Shown: in pieces, positions 32,963 to 40,164 of the stretch
How the letters are laid out: the number at the start of each line of letters is the position of its first letter
How positions within the stretch are numbered: position 1 is the stretch's first letter
Assembly (NCBI GenBank): GCA_002477465.1
Contig: DLPV01000018.1
Coordinates: forward strand, 854 to 52,153
Direction: 5' to 3'
DNA from: Gammaproteobacteria bacterium UBA7449
Lineage (GTDB): Bacteria > Pseudomonadota > Gammaproteobacteria > Pseudomonadales > Pseudohongiellaceae
DNA length: 51,300 nucleotides
Notes under the pieces: generated by a model
Told to the model about the DNA's origin: nothing
Database searches by the model: none
What the model saw: the letters and a program-made list of their open reading frames with translations, nothing else
Position numbers and translations under genes: made by a program

Positions 32963-34177
32963 CTACTGAGAGGCTGCTTTCACGTTCCCCGCCGCTATAC
33001 TCGCTTTATACTCACGCCACTGAGGTGAGGAATCACGCAGCTTAGCCACCGCATCCCGAATTTTTGCGACGGCAAAATCAATTTCTTCTTCCGTGGTAAA
33101 GCGGCCCACTGAAATACGTAGCGAACTGTGGGCTAGCTCATCAGCCAGGCCAAGCGCGCGCAGCACAAATGAAGGTTCGAGGCTCGCTGAGGTGCAGGCT
33201 GAGCCAGAGGAAAGGGCTAGGTCCCGCAGCGCCAGCATCAAGGATTCTCCGTCGACGAAGTTAAATGCAATATTAAGGTTACCCGAGACTCGTTGCTCCA
33301 GATTGCCATTAATGTAGATTTCTTCAATACTTGCCAGACCTTTCAACAAGCGCTTGCGCAGGCTGAGGATGCGGGCATTATCTTCCACCATCTCCTCTCT
33401 TGCTATCCGGAATGCCTCACCCATGCCTACAATTTGATGGGTCGCCAGGGTCCCGGAACGCATACCTCTTTCATGGCCGCCACCATGCATCTGCGCCTCG
33501 ATCCTGACTCGCGGTTGCATGCGAACATAGAGCGCGCCGATGCCTTTCGGCCCGTATATTTTATGCGCCGTCAAAGACATGAGATCCACTAGTATCTTTT
33601 CCAGATCGATTTCAATCTTGCCAGGGCTCTGAGCCGCATCGACATGAAACATGACGCCGCGCTCACGGGTGATCCTGCCGATTGCCTCGATATCATTCAC
33701 TACGCCGATCTCGTTGTTCACGTGCATCAGTGATACCAGAGTGGTATCAGGACGAATGGCTTCGGCTACCTGCCTGGGCGCAATGATTCCCTGAGAGTCA
33801 GGCTGAAGATAAGTAACCTCAAACCCTTCGTTCTCTAATTGACGACAACTATCCAGCACCGCCTTGTGCTCTATTTTGGAAGTGATCAAATGTTTGCCGC
33901 GGTCACTGTAAAAATGCGCAGCGCCCTTGATGGCAAGATTGTCTGACTCCGTCGCACCGGAGGTCCAGACTATTTCCCTAGGATCACAGTTGATAAGATC
34001 GGCCACCTGCCGACGTGCCGTCTCCACCGCTTCCTCAGCTTTCCAACCGAGAATGTGGGAGCGGGAGGCCGGGTTACCGTAATTGCCCTCCATCGTGAGA
34101 CACTCCATCATCTTGTCAGCGACCCGGGGATCTACTGGCGTGGTGGAGGAATAATCAAGATAAACTGGAATTTGCAT
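32963..34177 (-). CDS. iscS: Cysteine desulfurase IscS with atypical C-terminus
   Basis: It releases sulphur from cysteine for Fe-S clusters, tRNA thiolation and other pathways. The 404 residues align without gaps to E. coli IscS: PLP Lys206 in LTAHKIYGPKG, His104 in SKIEHKAVLD, and the mobile loop with Cys328 in SGSACTSASLEPS. The last 20 residues read PQWREYKASIAAGNVKAASQ. E. coli and Pseudomonas end with an Ile-x-Trp-Ala-x-His type tail, a region implicated in IscU binding, and that motif is absent. Together with the absence of iscU here this suggests a changed partner set. iscR lies 21 bp upstream. Confidence 0.96.
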   Translation of the reverse strand: MQIPVYLDYSSTTPVDPRVADKMMECLTMEGNYGNPASRSHILGWKAEEAVETARRQVADLINCDPREIVWTSGATESDNLAIKGAAHFYSDRGKHLITSKIEHKAVLDSCRQLENEGFEVTYLQPDSQGIIAPRQVAEAIRPDTTLVSLMHVNNEIGVVNDIEAIGRITRERGVMFHVDAAQSPGKIEIDLEKILVDLMSLTAHKIYGPKGIGALYVRMQPRVRIEAQMHGGGHERGMRSGTLATHQIVGMGEAFRIAREEMVEDNARILSLRKRLLKGLASIEEIYINGNLEQRVSGNLNIAFNFVDGESLMLALRDLALSSGSACTSASLEPSFVLRALGLADELAHSSLRISVGRFTTEEEIDFAVAKIRDAVAKLRDSSPQWREYKASIAAGNVKAASQ

Positions 34178-34198
34178 CGAGCTGCGGCTCCCGCGAAA

Positions 34199-34705
34199 TT
34201 ATAAGGTAGTAGCTGGAATTTGCCTGTCGGCGAGCGCTTTCAGGTCAACGCCTTCGCCAGCCAAAGTTTGCTTGCGATCCTGAATTTCAGCGATCCGCTT
34301 GATCTCATTCCTGGCTACCAGATCAGCGAGGCTTATATTTTGCAAAAAACCGTGAATTTGTTCACTAAGATCTTCCCACAGGTAATGGGTCAAACAGGTT
34401 TCCCCACCCTGACAGTCACCTGCTCCTTTGCACTTGGTCGTATCTACCGACTCATTGACTGCGTCGATTATTTCAGCGATGAAAATAGCTTCGGAAGCTC
34501 GCTGCAGCTTGTATCCACCTCCAGGCCCCCGCACGCTGCTCACCAGCGCATTCTTTCTCAGCTTTGCAAACAATTGCTCAAGATAGGAAAGCGAAATTTC
34601 CTGGCGCTGAGAAATATCGGCGAGGCTGATTGGCCCGCGATCTGCGTGAATGGCGAGGTCCAGCATAGCCGTTACCGCGTAGCGACCCTTGGTAGTTAAG
34701 CGCAT
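34199..34705 (-). CDS. iscR: Fe-S cluster regulator IscR
   Basis: It is an Rrf2-family regulator that binds a [2Fe-2S] cluster and represses its own operon when clusters are plentiful. The 168 residues start MRLTTKGRYAVTAMLDLA. The winged helix carries SLSYLEQLFAKLRKNALVSSVRGPGGGY, and the cluster ligands Cys92, Cys98, Cys104 and His107 are all present, at the E. coli positions. It heads the shortened iscRS unit. The promoter upstream has a half-match to the type I IscR site (34772-34780), suggesting that autoregulation persists. Confidence 0.97.
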   Translation of the reverse strand: MRLTTKGRYAVTAMLDLAIHADRGPISLADISQRQEISLSYLEQLFAKLRKNALVSSVRGPGGGYKLQRASEAIFIAEIIDAVNESVDTTKCKGAGDCQGGETCLTHYLWEDLSEQIHGFLQNISLADLVARNEIKRIAEIQDRKQTLAGEGVDLKALADRQIPATTL

Positions 34706-34738
34706 TAAGATCCCTGCATTCTGAGCATGAATGCTGCA

Positions 34739-34766
34739 GTATTAGATAACCAAGCAAAACCGTCAA
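34739..34766 (-). promoter_or_regulatory. Predicted iscR promoter
   Basis: On the minus strand TTGACG (34766-34761) and TAATAC (34744-34739) are 16 bases apart, and the iscR ATG follows about 34 bases later. The -35 is good and the -10 fair. Confidence 0.5.
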
Positions 34767-34771
34767 GTATT

Positions 34772-34780
34772 AGTCAAGTA
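34772..34780 (-). promoter_or_regulatory. Half-site resembling a type I IscR operator
   Basis: The minus-strand TACTTGACT matches the left half of the published type I consensus (ATASYYGACT) in every position it covers. The right half is not conserved. It lies just upstream of the predicted -35, as in E. coli iscR. Confidence 0.4.
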
Positions 34781-34793
34781 CCAAAGTTTTAGA

Positions 34794-35323
34794 CTAGCCG
34801 CGCTCGTGAACGATGGTAGACGGGGCCTTGCCAAAGTCCTTGTGGAGCTCATAACGCAACTGCTTGCCAATCATCACCATAAGCGCCAGGTGGTGGGTCC
34901 CATGGGTGATCATGCCCATTAATTCCCGCTGCAAGTTACTGCTTCCGCTGATCTGGGGCTGGCGTGATGGACGGATTCGCGCACTGATAGCTCAACACCC
35001 AGCTCAACCCTCTGCCCAACACCCTTCTTCTCGTGGCGCCAGAGATCAGACAGCCTGCGCTTCAGCGTGACGGAGACCAACCTGGCGGCCGCCATATTGG
35101 TTTCAATAGACTTGTCACGCTTGCGCGCATCATAATCAGCTGTCCTGTAGGGCTGTCCGCTGAATAGGCACTGGAATTGATCCAGCAGATGGCGCATATG
35201 TGTGCCGACGGTAGCAGAAACTTGCGTTTGCTCCACATAGGCTTCTTCAGAAATCATGTTGAGTAACGCTTCGCACTGATCAAGGCAGCTTACGCTGTCT
35301 TTGATCAGCAGGTTGATATCCAT
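34794..35323 (-). pseudogene. Frameshifted DinB-family gene
   Basis: The 5' part (from ATG 35323) reads GTHMRHLLDQFQCLFSGQ, DYDARKRDKSIETNMAAA and TLKRRLSDLW, typical of the DinB/YfiT four-helix family, then goes astray. A second frame, ending at a TAG at 34794, supplies SSNLQRELMGMITHGTHHLALM and DFGKAPSTIVHERG, the conserved end with the metal-binding His pair. The reading frame changes somewhere between about 34975 and 35050. One indel would restore a protein of about 176 residues, so this may be a recent lesion or a sequence error. Its first metal His is in VGTHMRH. Confidence 0.75.
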
Positions 35324-35652
35324 CTCCCGTGAATCGAGAGCAACTGGAGACTAAGCAGTCATGCCTGTTGTCGCCTCAAAGAGGCACAACAAACTCGGGA
35401 ATAATCAGTTAAGCGGGTGAATACAATGTAAGATAGTGACCAAATGGCCACTATGTTTAGCCTGCCAATGCAGGCCACAAGCCTCTAGTTATCGAGTTGG
35501 TTCTTATTAAACGGAGCTGGCCAGATTAACTATTAGGACCATGACTCCATATTTTTTATTGCAAACACAAGATGCAGGGCGTTTGGTACATGGCACTTGG
35601 CTTCCTGGACTTTTTTAATCATGATTTGCAACCGTCATAAGAACATTGCCAG
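35324..35652. other. Intergenic region before the PHP gene
   Basis: About 330 bp, no gene seen. It contains a short perfect-armed hairpin (GTTGT-c-GCCTC / GAGGC-ACAAC, 35367-35390) without a T-run, so not an obvious terminator. Promoters for the flanking divergent genes should lie here. Confidence 0.45.
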
Positions 35653-36495
35653 ATGAAGATAGACTTTCATTGCCACAGTCATTTTTCGGATGGCCACCAT
35701 TCGCCACAATTCCTGCTGCAGCGGGCAGCACAGAACCAGTTAACTCATCTGGCGATTACTGATCATGATTGCATAACCGACCTGTCGAACCTGGAAATAC
35801 CACCAGGACTGACCCTGGTGCCTGGCATCGAGATTTCATGCAATTGGAACAAGCATGAAATACATCTTGTCGGACTCCACATCGATAACAGCCATCCTAA
35901 ACTGAATGCTTTCATCAATGGGCAGCAACAGACCAGAACGGAGCGCGTAAGCAGAATTAGCGAGAAACTGGAAAAGCTGGGAGTAAGTGGACTGCTTGAA
36001 TTCATGGAGGCGAAGCCCTGCCTGTCATGGACGCGAAGCCATGTCGCAGAGTTCCTGGTGAGCGAAGGTCATAGCAAAACGTTTCAGAAGGCCTTCAAGA
36101 AATTCCTGAAACCGAGCGGCAGTGTTTACGTTGCAGCACAATGGCCGGCACTTAATGAGGCGATTTCGATTATCAAGCAAGCAGGCGGCGTTGCCGTGCT
36201 CGCACACCCTAGCCGTTACAATTTGACCAACACCAGGCTATTGAGCCTAATTAATGATTTCATCCTGGCCGAGGGAGAGGCGATTGAAGTTTCCTTTGGC
36301 GGCATAGACCCACTCAAATCTCGAGCTCTTTGCAACATAGCACTGCAGAGGAATCTCTTCGTTTCAGCGGGCTCTGATTTTCATGCGGCCGACAGACAGT
36401 GGACTGACCTTGGAAAGTTTCCAGCTATCGAATCGCGGGTAATAAAAAATGCCATCTGGAATCACTCCAGATGGCATTCTATTGATCAGTATTGA
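35653..36495 (+). CDS. PHP-domain phosphoesterase (RNase AM / YciV type)
   Basis: The 280-residue protein has the four PHP metal-binding motifs: FHCHSHFSDG (7-14 region), ITDHD, a Glu in PGIEISCNW, and SAGSDFH near the end, plus VLAHPSRY. This set and length match the YciV/Rnm group, which in E. coli removes single nucleotides from 5' ends of rRNAs and hydrolyses 3',5'-bisphosphonucleotides. It stands alone. Its last codons (about residues 266-276) contain a perfect 13-bp inverted repeat that works as the terminator of the convergent gene. Confidence 0.92.
   Translation: MKIDFHCHSHFSDGHHSPQFLLQRAAQNQLTHLAITDHDCITDLSNLEIPPGLTLVPGIEISCNWNKHEIHLVGLHIDNSHPKLNAFINGQQQTRTERVSRISEKLEKLGVSGLLEFMEAKPCLSWTRSHVAEFLVSEGHSKTFQKAFKKFLKPSGSVYVAAQWPALNEAISIIKQAGGVAVLAHPSRYNLTNTRLLSLINDFILAEGEAIEVSFGGIDPLKSRALCNIALQRNLFVSAGSDFHAADRQWTDLGKFPAIESRVIKNAIWNHSRWHSIDQY
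36444..36478 (-). terminator. Rho-independent terminator of the zinc-ribbon gene, inside the PHP coding sequence
   Basis: Perfect 13-bp stem AATGCCATCTGGA / TCCAGATGGCATT (36448-36460 with 36466-36478), loop of 5, followed on the minus strand by an uninterrupted T-run. It lies 30 bp beyond the stop of the minus-strand zinc-ribbon gene and wholly within the last codons of the plus-strand PHP gene. Confidence 0.85.
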
Positions 36496-36508
36496 GAGTG
36501 GCGTCCGG

Positions 36509-36898
36509 CTACATTTTGCGCGTAACGGAAGCTACAACATCGCGGAAGATATCCAGCAAAGTCTCGTGCTTGTAGTCAGTAAACTCGCCTGCATCCATGA
36601 ACATGCCATGCTCTTCACAGGCTTCATACTCAAGGTGCTTCTGCTTAGGGTCATTCAGTTTCTTCATTGGCTTACCGCAGCGGGGACATTGAATATCACG
36701 CACTGTGTTATAAGTTTTTCCTACCTGGGGATCGCCGCTATCGGCAAAGTCAGCCATCCAGTCGCCCTTCAGCTGCTCGGCTTCGCCGTTATCAAACCAT
36801 AGCCCATGACAGCTATTACACTTATCGATCACAACCTGACCATGCAGGGTTTCAATCTTTAATTCTTGCATCTCAGAATTGCACTTCGGGCAGTCCAT
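36509..36898 (-). CDS. Twin zinc-ribbon (TFIIB-type) protein
   Basis: The 129-residue protein contains two zinc ribbons. The first is CPKCNSEM...CNSCHGLWFDNGE (about 3-40), the second CPRCGKPM...CEEHGMFMDAGEF (about 71-107), where Cys-Glu-Glu-His probably replaces the usual last CxxC. The pattern CPxCxxxM...CxxCxGxWxDxGE defines the zf-TFIIB family of small cytoplasmic proteins, which have no settled function. It is a single gene with a strong terminator at 36448-36478. Confidence 0.88.
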   Translation of the reverse strand: MDCPKCNSEMQELKIETLHGQVVIDKCNSCHGLWFDNGEAEQLKGDWMADFADSGDPQVGKTYNTVRDIQCPRCGKPMKKLNDPKQKHLEYEACEEHGMFMDAGEFTDYKHETLLDIFRDVVASVTRKM

Positions 36899-37138
36899 TA
36901 TTATCTCCTCAAAAGCAGCTTCTTTATTCTTGTCAGCCAGGTCCCGGTGAAGTTCAGGCCATCGCTGCAGCTATGACCCAAGGGCGCGAGCGTACCTGAT
37001 ATTGCCGGCATTCTATAGGAATTGGGCGCGCAAAACCAAGCCCCATTTTCGAGCCGCACCAGGAGTGTAACAATTTCACACACATCCCCCGGCTCATGCA
37101 GAAACCGGGCACACAAACCCCTCGAAAGCTGGGCGCGC

Positions 37139-38167
37139 TTAGTAGGTGTAGCTGGTGGAGCGGGCGCGCAAAGACTCTGAATCAAAAGTCTGGGCTACGC
37201 AGGCTGAGATATCCTCTTGCCTAATGATGTGAACCTTATCTGTTCGACGCGAATCTTCCCTATCATCGCCCAACCCCTGCATTATAAATGAGAGCGATTC
37301 CCGCCCAGGTATATGGACCAGCGTCTCACCATATTCACAAAGCGTGCCGTAGAGTGCGCGTTCAAAAGTGAGCAGATCCTGCTGCCATTGGAGAGCGAAA
37401 TCAGCCTCTGCCTGAGCCGATCTATCACGCAGATCAGATGCCAGCGCCAGCGCCTCAGATTTTATTGGCTCCAGTCGCTGAAGCAGGTCATTCGCGCGTT
37501 GCTGGATACCGCTTGTATCAGCGCTTTCAACAGCGCTGCCAGGCTCCACCTGCTGCAACCTTAGCTCAGCCTCAAGCTCCCTCAGTTCAGCAACATTGGT
37601 TTCGATTTGGCCCCTGAGCGCCTCAACCTCGGCATATAACGCTGCATAACCGTCTTCGTCAACACTTCCAAGCGCTCTCAGTGCCCTGGCAGAATGAGTC
37701 GCCTGCTGAATAGCTGTGTTCACAACCAGTGAAAAATCTATATTCGCGATCTGGTCTTGCAGCTGCAGGTAACGACTATCTTGGCTATTGACATCTGCAG
37801 CCAGTGCTGTGGTTTGAGCGGCTGCAACAGGCTGCGACCGGCGCATCGCAATGAATGGATTTTCCTGCAGCTGCAGAGCCTGCATCGCTGAGCTTAGCGA
37901 TGCCAGACCCATGCGATTCCGGCGATTTGCCAACGGTGAGCGCACTTCGAATACCACGCCCTGGCTCATCAAATAGGTGCTGCTAATGCCTCCAAGACTG
38001 CGCCCAAACAAGCCCGCAGACTCGTTCAGCCCTAATTCCTCTTCAAGGATACCTGTGAATAGCGCAAGATCTCGTTGAATTTCTTGCAGCTGCTCTGATT
38101 GCGCGAAGCTTGACTGCAACTGCAGGCACAGCAGAATTGACAGCGCAGCTGAGAGGGCAGTTTTCAT
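37139..38167 (-). CDS. Exported coiled-coil protein of an ECF sigma operon
   Basis: The 342-residue protein has a signal peptide (ALSAALSILLCLQLQSSFA). The mature part starts with a helical segment, then a glycine-rich patch (LFGRSLGGISSTYLMSQGVVF), followed by long heptad-like helices (about 125-270, for example LYAEVEALRGQIETNVAELRELEAELRLQQ). Two cysteines lie near the C-terminus. I recognise no family. It is the third gene of a sigma factor/anti-sigma factor operon, 29 bp behind the anti-sigma gene, and is probably the effector or a sensor that acts on it. Periplasmic location is predicted. Confidence 0.8.
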   Translation of the reverse strand: MKTALSAALSILLCLQLQSSFAQSEQLQEIQRDLALFTGILEEELGLNESAGLFGRSLGGISSTYLMSQGVVFEVRSPLANRRNRMGLASLSSAMQALQLQENPFIAMRRSQPVAAAQTTALAADVNSQDSRYLQLQDQIANIDFSLVVNTAIQQATHSARALRALGSVDEDGYAALYAEVEALRGQIETNVAELRELEAELRLQQVEPGSAVESADTSGIQQRANDLLQRLEPIKSEALALASDLRDRSAQAEADFALQWQQDLLTFERALYGTLCEYGETLVHIPGRESLSFIMQGLGDDREDSRRTDKVHIIRQEDISACVAQTFDSESLRARSTSYTY

Positions 38168-38196
38168 AGAGATAACTCCAACATCAATTGGCCGGC

Positions 38197-38874
38197 CTAA
38201 CGGGGAGCTTCTTGAAAGCTGACATACTGAGCCAACTCCTGCAGCGACCGCAGCGTGGCATAGTCACTGTCAGCTAACTGTTGATAGCCAAGCTGCATAT
38301 CCTGTAAATCCTGCAGGCGCTGCTCCTCAAAATAGGCATAAATACGATCAAGGCTTTCCGCCGTAGATTGCTGCGTTTGCTCCATCACCGCCTGCAGTAG
38401 TTGAATATTGCTGGAATCCTGGCGCGCTTCAAAACGACGAATCAGGGTTTCGATATCGTCAATCTGCTGCGCTTCGAAAGCTGTGAGTGTCCGAGCAACT
38501 TCTTCGCTGGCGGTTGCTGAACCAAATGCAATTTGTAGCCCGGTCTCGTTGACGGCAATTGAAGTATTGAAAAGCAGTATACAGAGCATCGCGAAAGAAG
38601 CCGCAGTGGGCAGCCACTGCCAGTTTGAGAACCAACCCTCGCTCCCTGGCGCGACCTGATGCTCGCGTTTGAACAGCTCCAGACCTCGATCCCAATGCGG
38701 GACCGATTGATCCTGCCAATCGAGTAATTCACTCTTGGCAGCCAACAGTGATTCGAGCTCGGCCCGGCACAAATGACATTGTGCGAGATGCCTGTCTATT
38801 TCCTCACTACTCTGGCTTGTAAGTGCATCAGAAAAATACGCTTGCATTAGGTGCGGTGTTTTAGGACAGGGCAT
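38197..38874 (-). CDS. Anti-sigma factor with zinc-finger domain
   Basis: The 225-residue protein opens with a zf-HC2-type anti-sigma domain (HLMQAYFSDALTSQSSEEIDRHLAQCHLCRAELE), with the HxxxCxxC ligands at about 29-36. One membrane helix (ASFAMLCILLFNTSIAV, about 92-108) separates it from a long periplasmic helical region rich in Gln, Asp and Glu. It should hold the ECF sigma factor at the membrane until released by a signal. It overlaps the sigma gene by 14 bp, which sets the two proteins in ratio. Confidence 0.87.
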   Translation of the reverse strand: MPCPKTPHLMQAYFSDALTSQSSEEIDRHLAQCHLCRAELESLLAAKSELLDWQDQSVPHWDRGLELFKREHQVAPGSEGWFSNWQWLPTAASFAMLCILLFNTSIAVNETGLQIAFGSATASEEVARTLTAFEAQQIDDIETLIRRFEARQDSSNIQLLQAVMEQTQQSTAESLDRIYAYFEEQRLQDLQDMQLGYQQLADSDYATLRSLQELAQYVSFQEAPR

Positions 38875-39439
38875 GTTTTTCCTCCGTTGCCGATTTGAGC
38901 TTCTTCAGCGCCGTGTAAAAGCGAGTCTTCGCTGTGTTCTCTGAAATATCCTGCATGTCGGCGATTTCTTCGAAGGTCATGGACTGAAAAATCTTGAGCT
39001 CGACTATCAATTTCTGTTCCACCGGGAGCTGTGTGAGTAGCGCCAGCGTGCGATTATTTTGCTGGCTCTGCATCAGCTTTACATCGGGTTCCTCGCTAAG
39101 CTCTGCGGGCATTCCCTCAAAGGGGTCATCGTCCTCTTCTACGGCCACCGGGTAGCCGGTTAAGAGGCGTTTACGCCGACTCAGATCAATCGCCTTGTTG
39201 TGGGCGATTCTGAAAATCCAACTGCTAAATTTGGCGTCGCCCCTGAACCTGTGCAGATTTCGGTAGACGCCCAAAAATACTTCCTGCAACAAATCCATCG
39301 CATCACTGCGATTGCCCATGAGGCGCAGGCCATGGTTATATATCTTGCTTTCGTAGCGCTTAACCAGCTTCTCCCAGGCATAAGCCGACCCGTTCAGAGC
39401 CGCTGCAATGAGCGCTTCATCTTCGTCGATCAAACTCAT
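38861..39439 (-). CDS. ECF-type RNA polymerase sigma factor
   Basis: The 192-residue sigma-70 family member has region 2 at about 20-90 (YESKIYNHGLRLMGNRSDAMDLLQEVFLGVYRNL, then FSSWIFRIAHNKAIDLSRR) and region 4 at about 125-185 (LPVEQKLIVELKIFQSMTFEEIADMQDISENTAKTR). A linker rich in acidic residues lies between. It heads the operon with the anti-sigma factor and the exported coiled-coil protein. Upstream, GGAATCC-N16-TCCGA resembles an RpoE-type promoter, so it probably activates itself. Confidence 0.93.
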   Translation of the reverse strand: MSLIDEDEALIAAALNGSAYAWEKLVKRYESKIYNHGLRLMGNRSDAMDLLQEVFLGVYRNLHRFRGDAKFSSWIFRIAHNKAIDLSRRKRLLTGYPVAVEEDDDPFEGMPAELSEEPDVKLMQSQQNNRTLALLTQLPVEQKLIVELKIFQSMTFEEIADMQDISENTAKTRFYTALKKLKSATEEKHALS

Positions 39440-39485
39440 ACCTGTTTCTCCAGAACCCCAAACACCCGTTGGCTATAAGTCTATA

Positions 39486-39513
39486 TCGGAAAAGGTGGCA
39501 ATTTATGGATTCC
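39486..39513 (-). promoter_or_regulatory. Candidate ECF-sigma promoter (autoregulation)
   Basis: Minus strand GGAATCC (39513-39507), 16 bases, TCCGA (39490-39486). The RpoE-group consensus is GGAACTT-N16-TCTRA, so 5 of 7 and 4 of 5 positions fit with exact spacing. The ATG of the sigma gene follows about 47 bases later. Confidence 0.45.
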
Positions 39514-39608
39514 ACAGGATACTGGTTTATTGGTGTTTAGTCGCAGTAACCACTGAAATAGTTTGGAGGATAAGCGCTTACTCGGGCGAGTAGGCATGGA
39601 GGTCTTCG

Positions 39609-40079
39609 CTAACCAATGCGCCCCCAGGCGAAATTATAAGGATGAATTTTCGCAGCCACGCCGTTGGCGCTCCGCAGTTGGTAGCCCTTCTCTGCCCATT
39701 CGAAAATAGAGCGGTGCAGATTTCTCACATTGCTGTAGCCCATTAGCTCCAGCTCTGCCGCTACTGCGGCTGATCGATAACCCACTGAACAATAAACAAC
39801 AATAGGTGCCTGCTTGTCCAGAAATCTGGCAGCTATATCGACGCTAGTTTCCAGATTCTTCGCAGCGCTCAGATGGCTTACCGCAAATTCCGCCGGTTCC
39901 CGCACATCGATGACTATCGGCCGGCTTGCCGATTGACCCTCCTGCGCCAGCTCATCTATAGAAATAGAGCTCACCGCGGGGTACAGCTTTTCGATCTTCT
40001 CGTCTACCGCCTCCCAGTCCACCCCAAACAGGCCGAAGAAGAAAGAGGACATTGAATATCCAAGTGCAAGTTTCAGCAT
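39609..40079 (-). CDS. Rhodanese-domain protein
   Basis: The 156-residue protein is one rhodanese domain: IDELAQEG, VIDVREPAEFAVSHLSAAKNL and active-site loop VVYCSVGYRSAAVA with Cys97. A start at internal ATG 40052 would remove nine residues and lies behind GGA at seven bases. The N-terminus (ALGYSMSSFFFGLFGV) is hydrophobic and may be an export or membrane segment. The role may be sulphur transfer; the six-residue loop CSVGYR fits sulphurtransferases rather than phosphatases. Monocistronic between leuA and the sigma operon. Confidence 0.85.
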   Translation of the reverse strand: MLKLALGYSMSSFFFGLFGVDWEAVDEKIEKLYPAVSSISIDELAQEGQSASRPIVIDVREPAEFAVSHLSAAKNLETSVDIAARFLDKQAPIVVYCSVGYRSAAVAAELELMGYSNVRNLHRSIFEWAEKGYQLRSANGVAAKIHPYNFAWGRIG

Positions 40080-40164
40080 AAGTAACCAGATTTGCGCCTT
40101 TGTTCTGAATCAGACAAACAGAATCATGAATCAGCGTAGCTCAGCTACTTTGAGCAACCCAAGC

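Noticed and set aside
35367..35390. Hairpin GTTGTcGCCTC/GAGGCACAAC as a terminator
   Set aside because: Good stem but no T-run on either side and no gene ending close by on the plus strand.
36901..37185. Minus-strand frame of 94 codons between the coiled-coil gene and the zinc-ribbon gene
   Set aside because: It overlaps the end of the coiled-coil gene, has no ribosome-binding site and an irregular composition; the 240 bp there are better read as intergenic.
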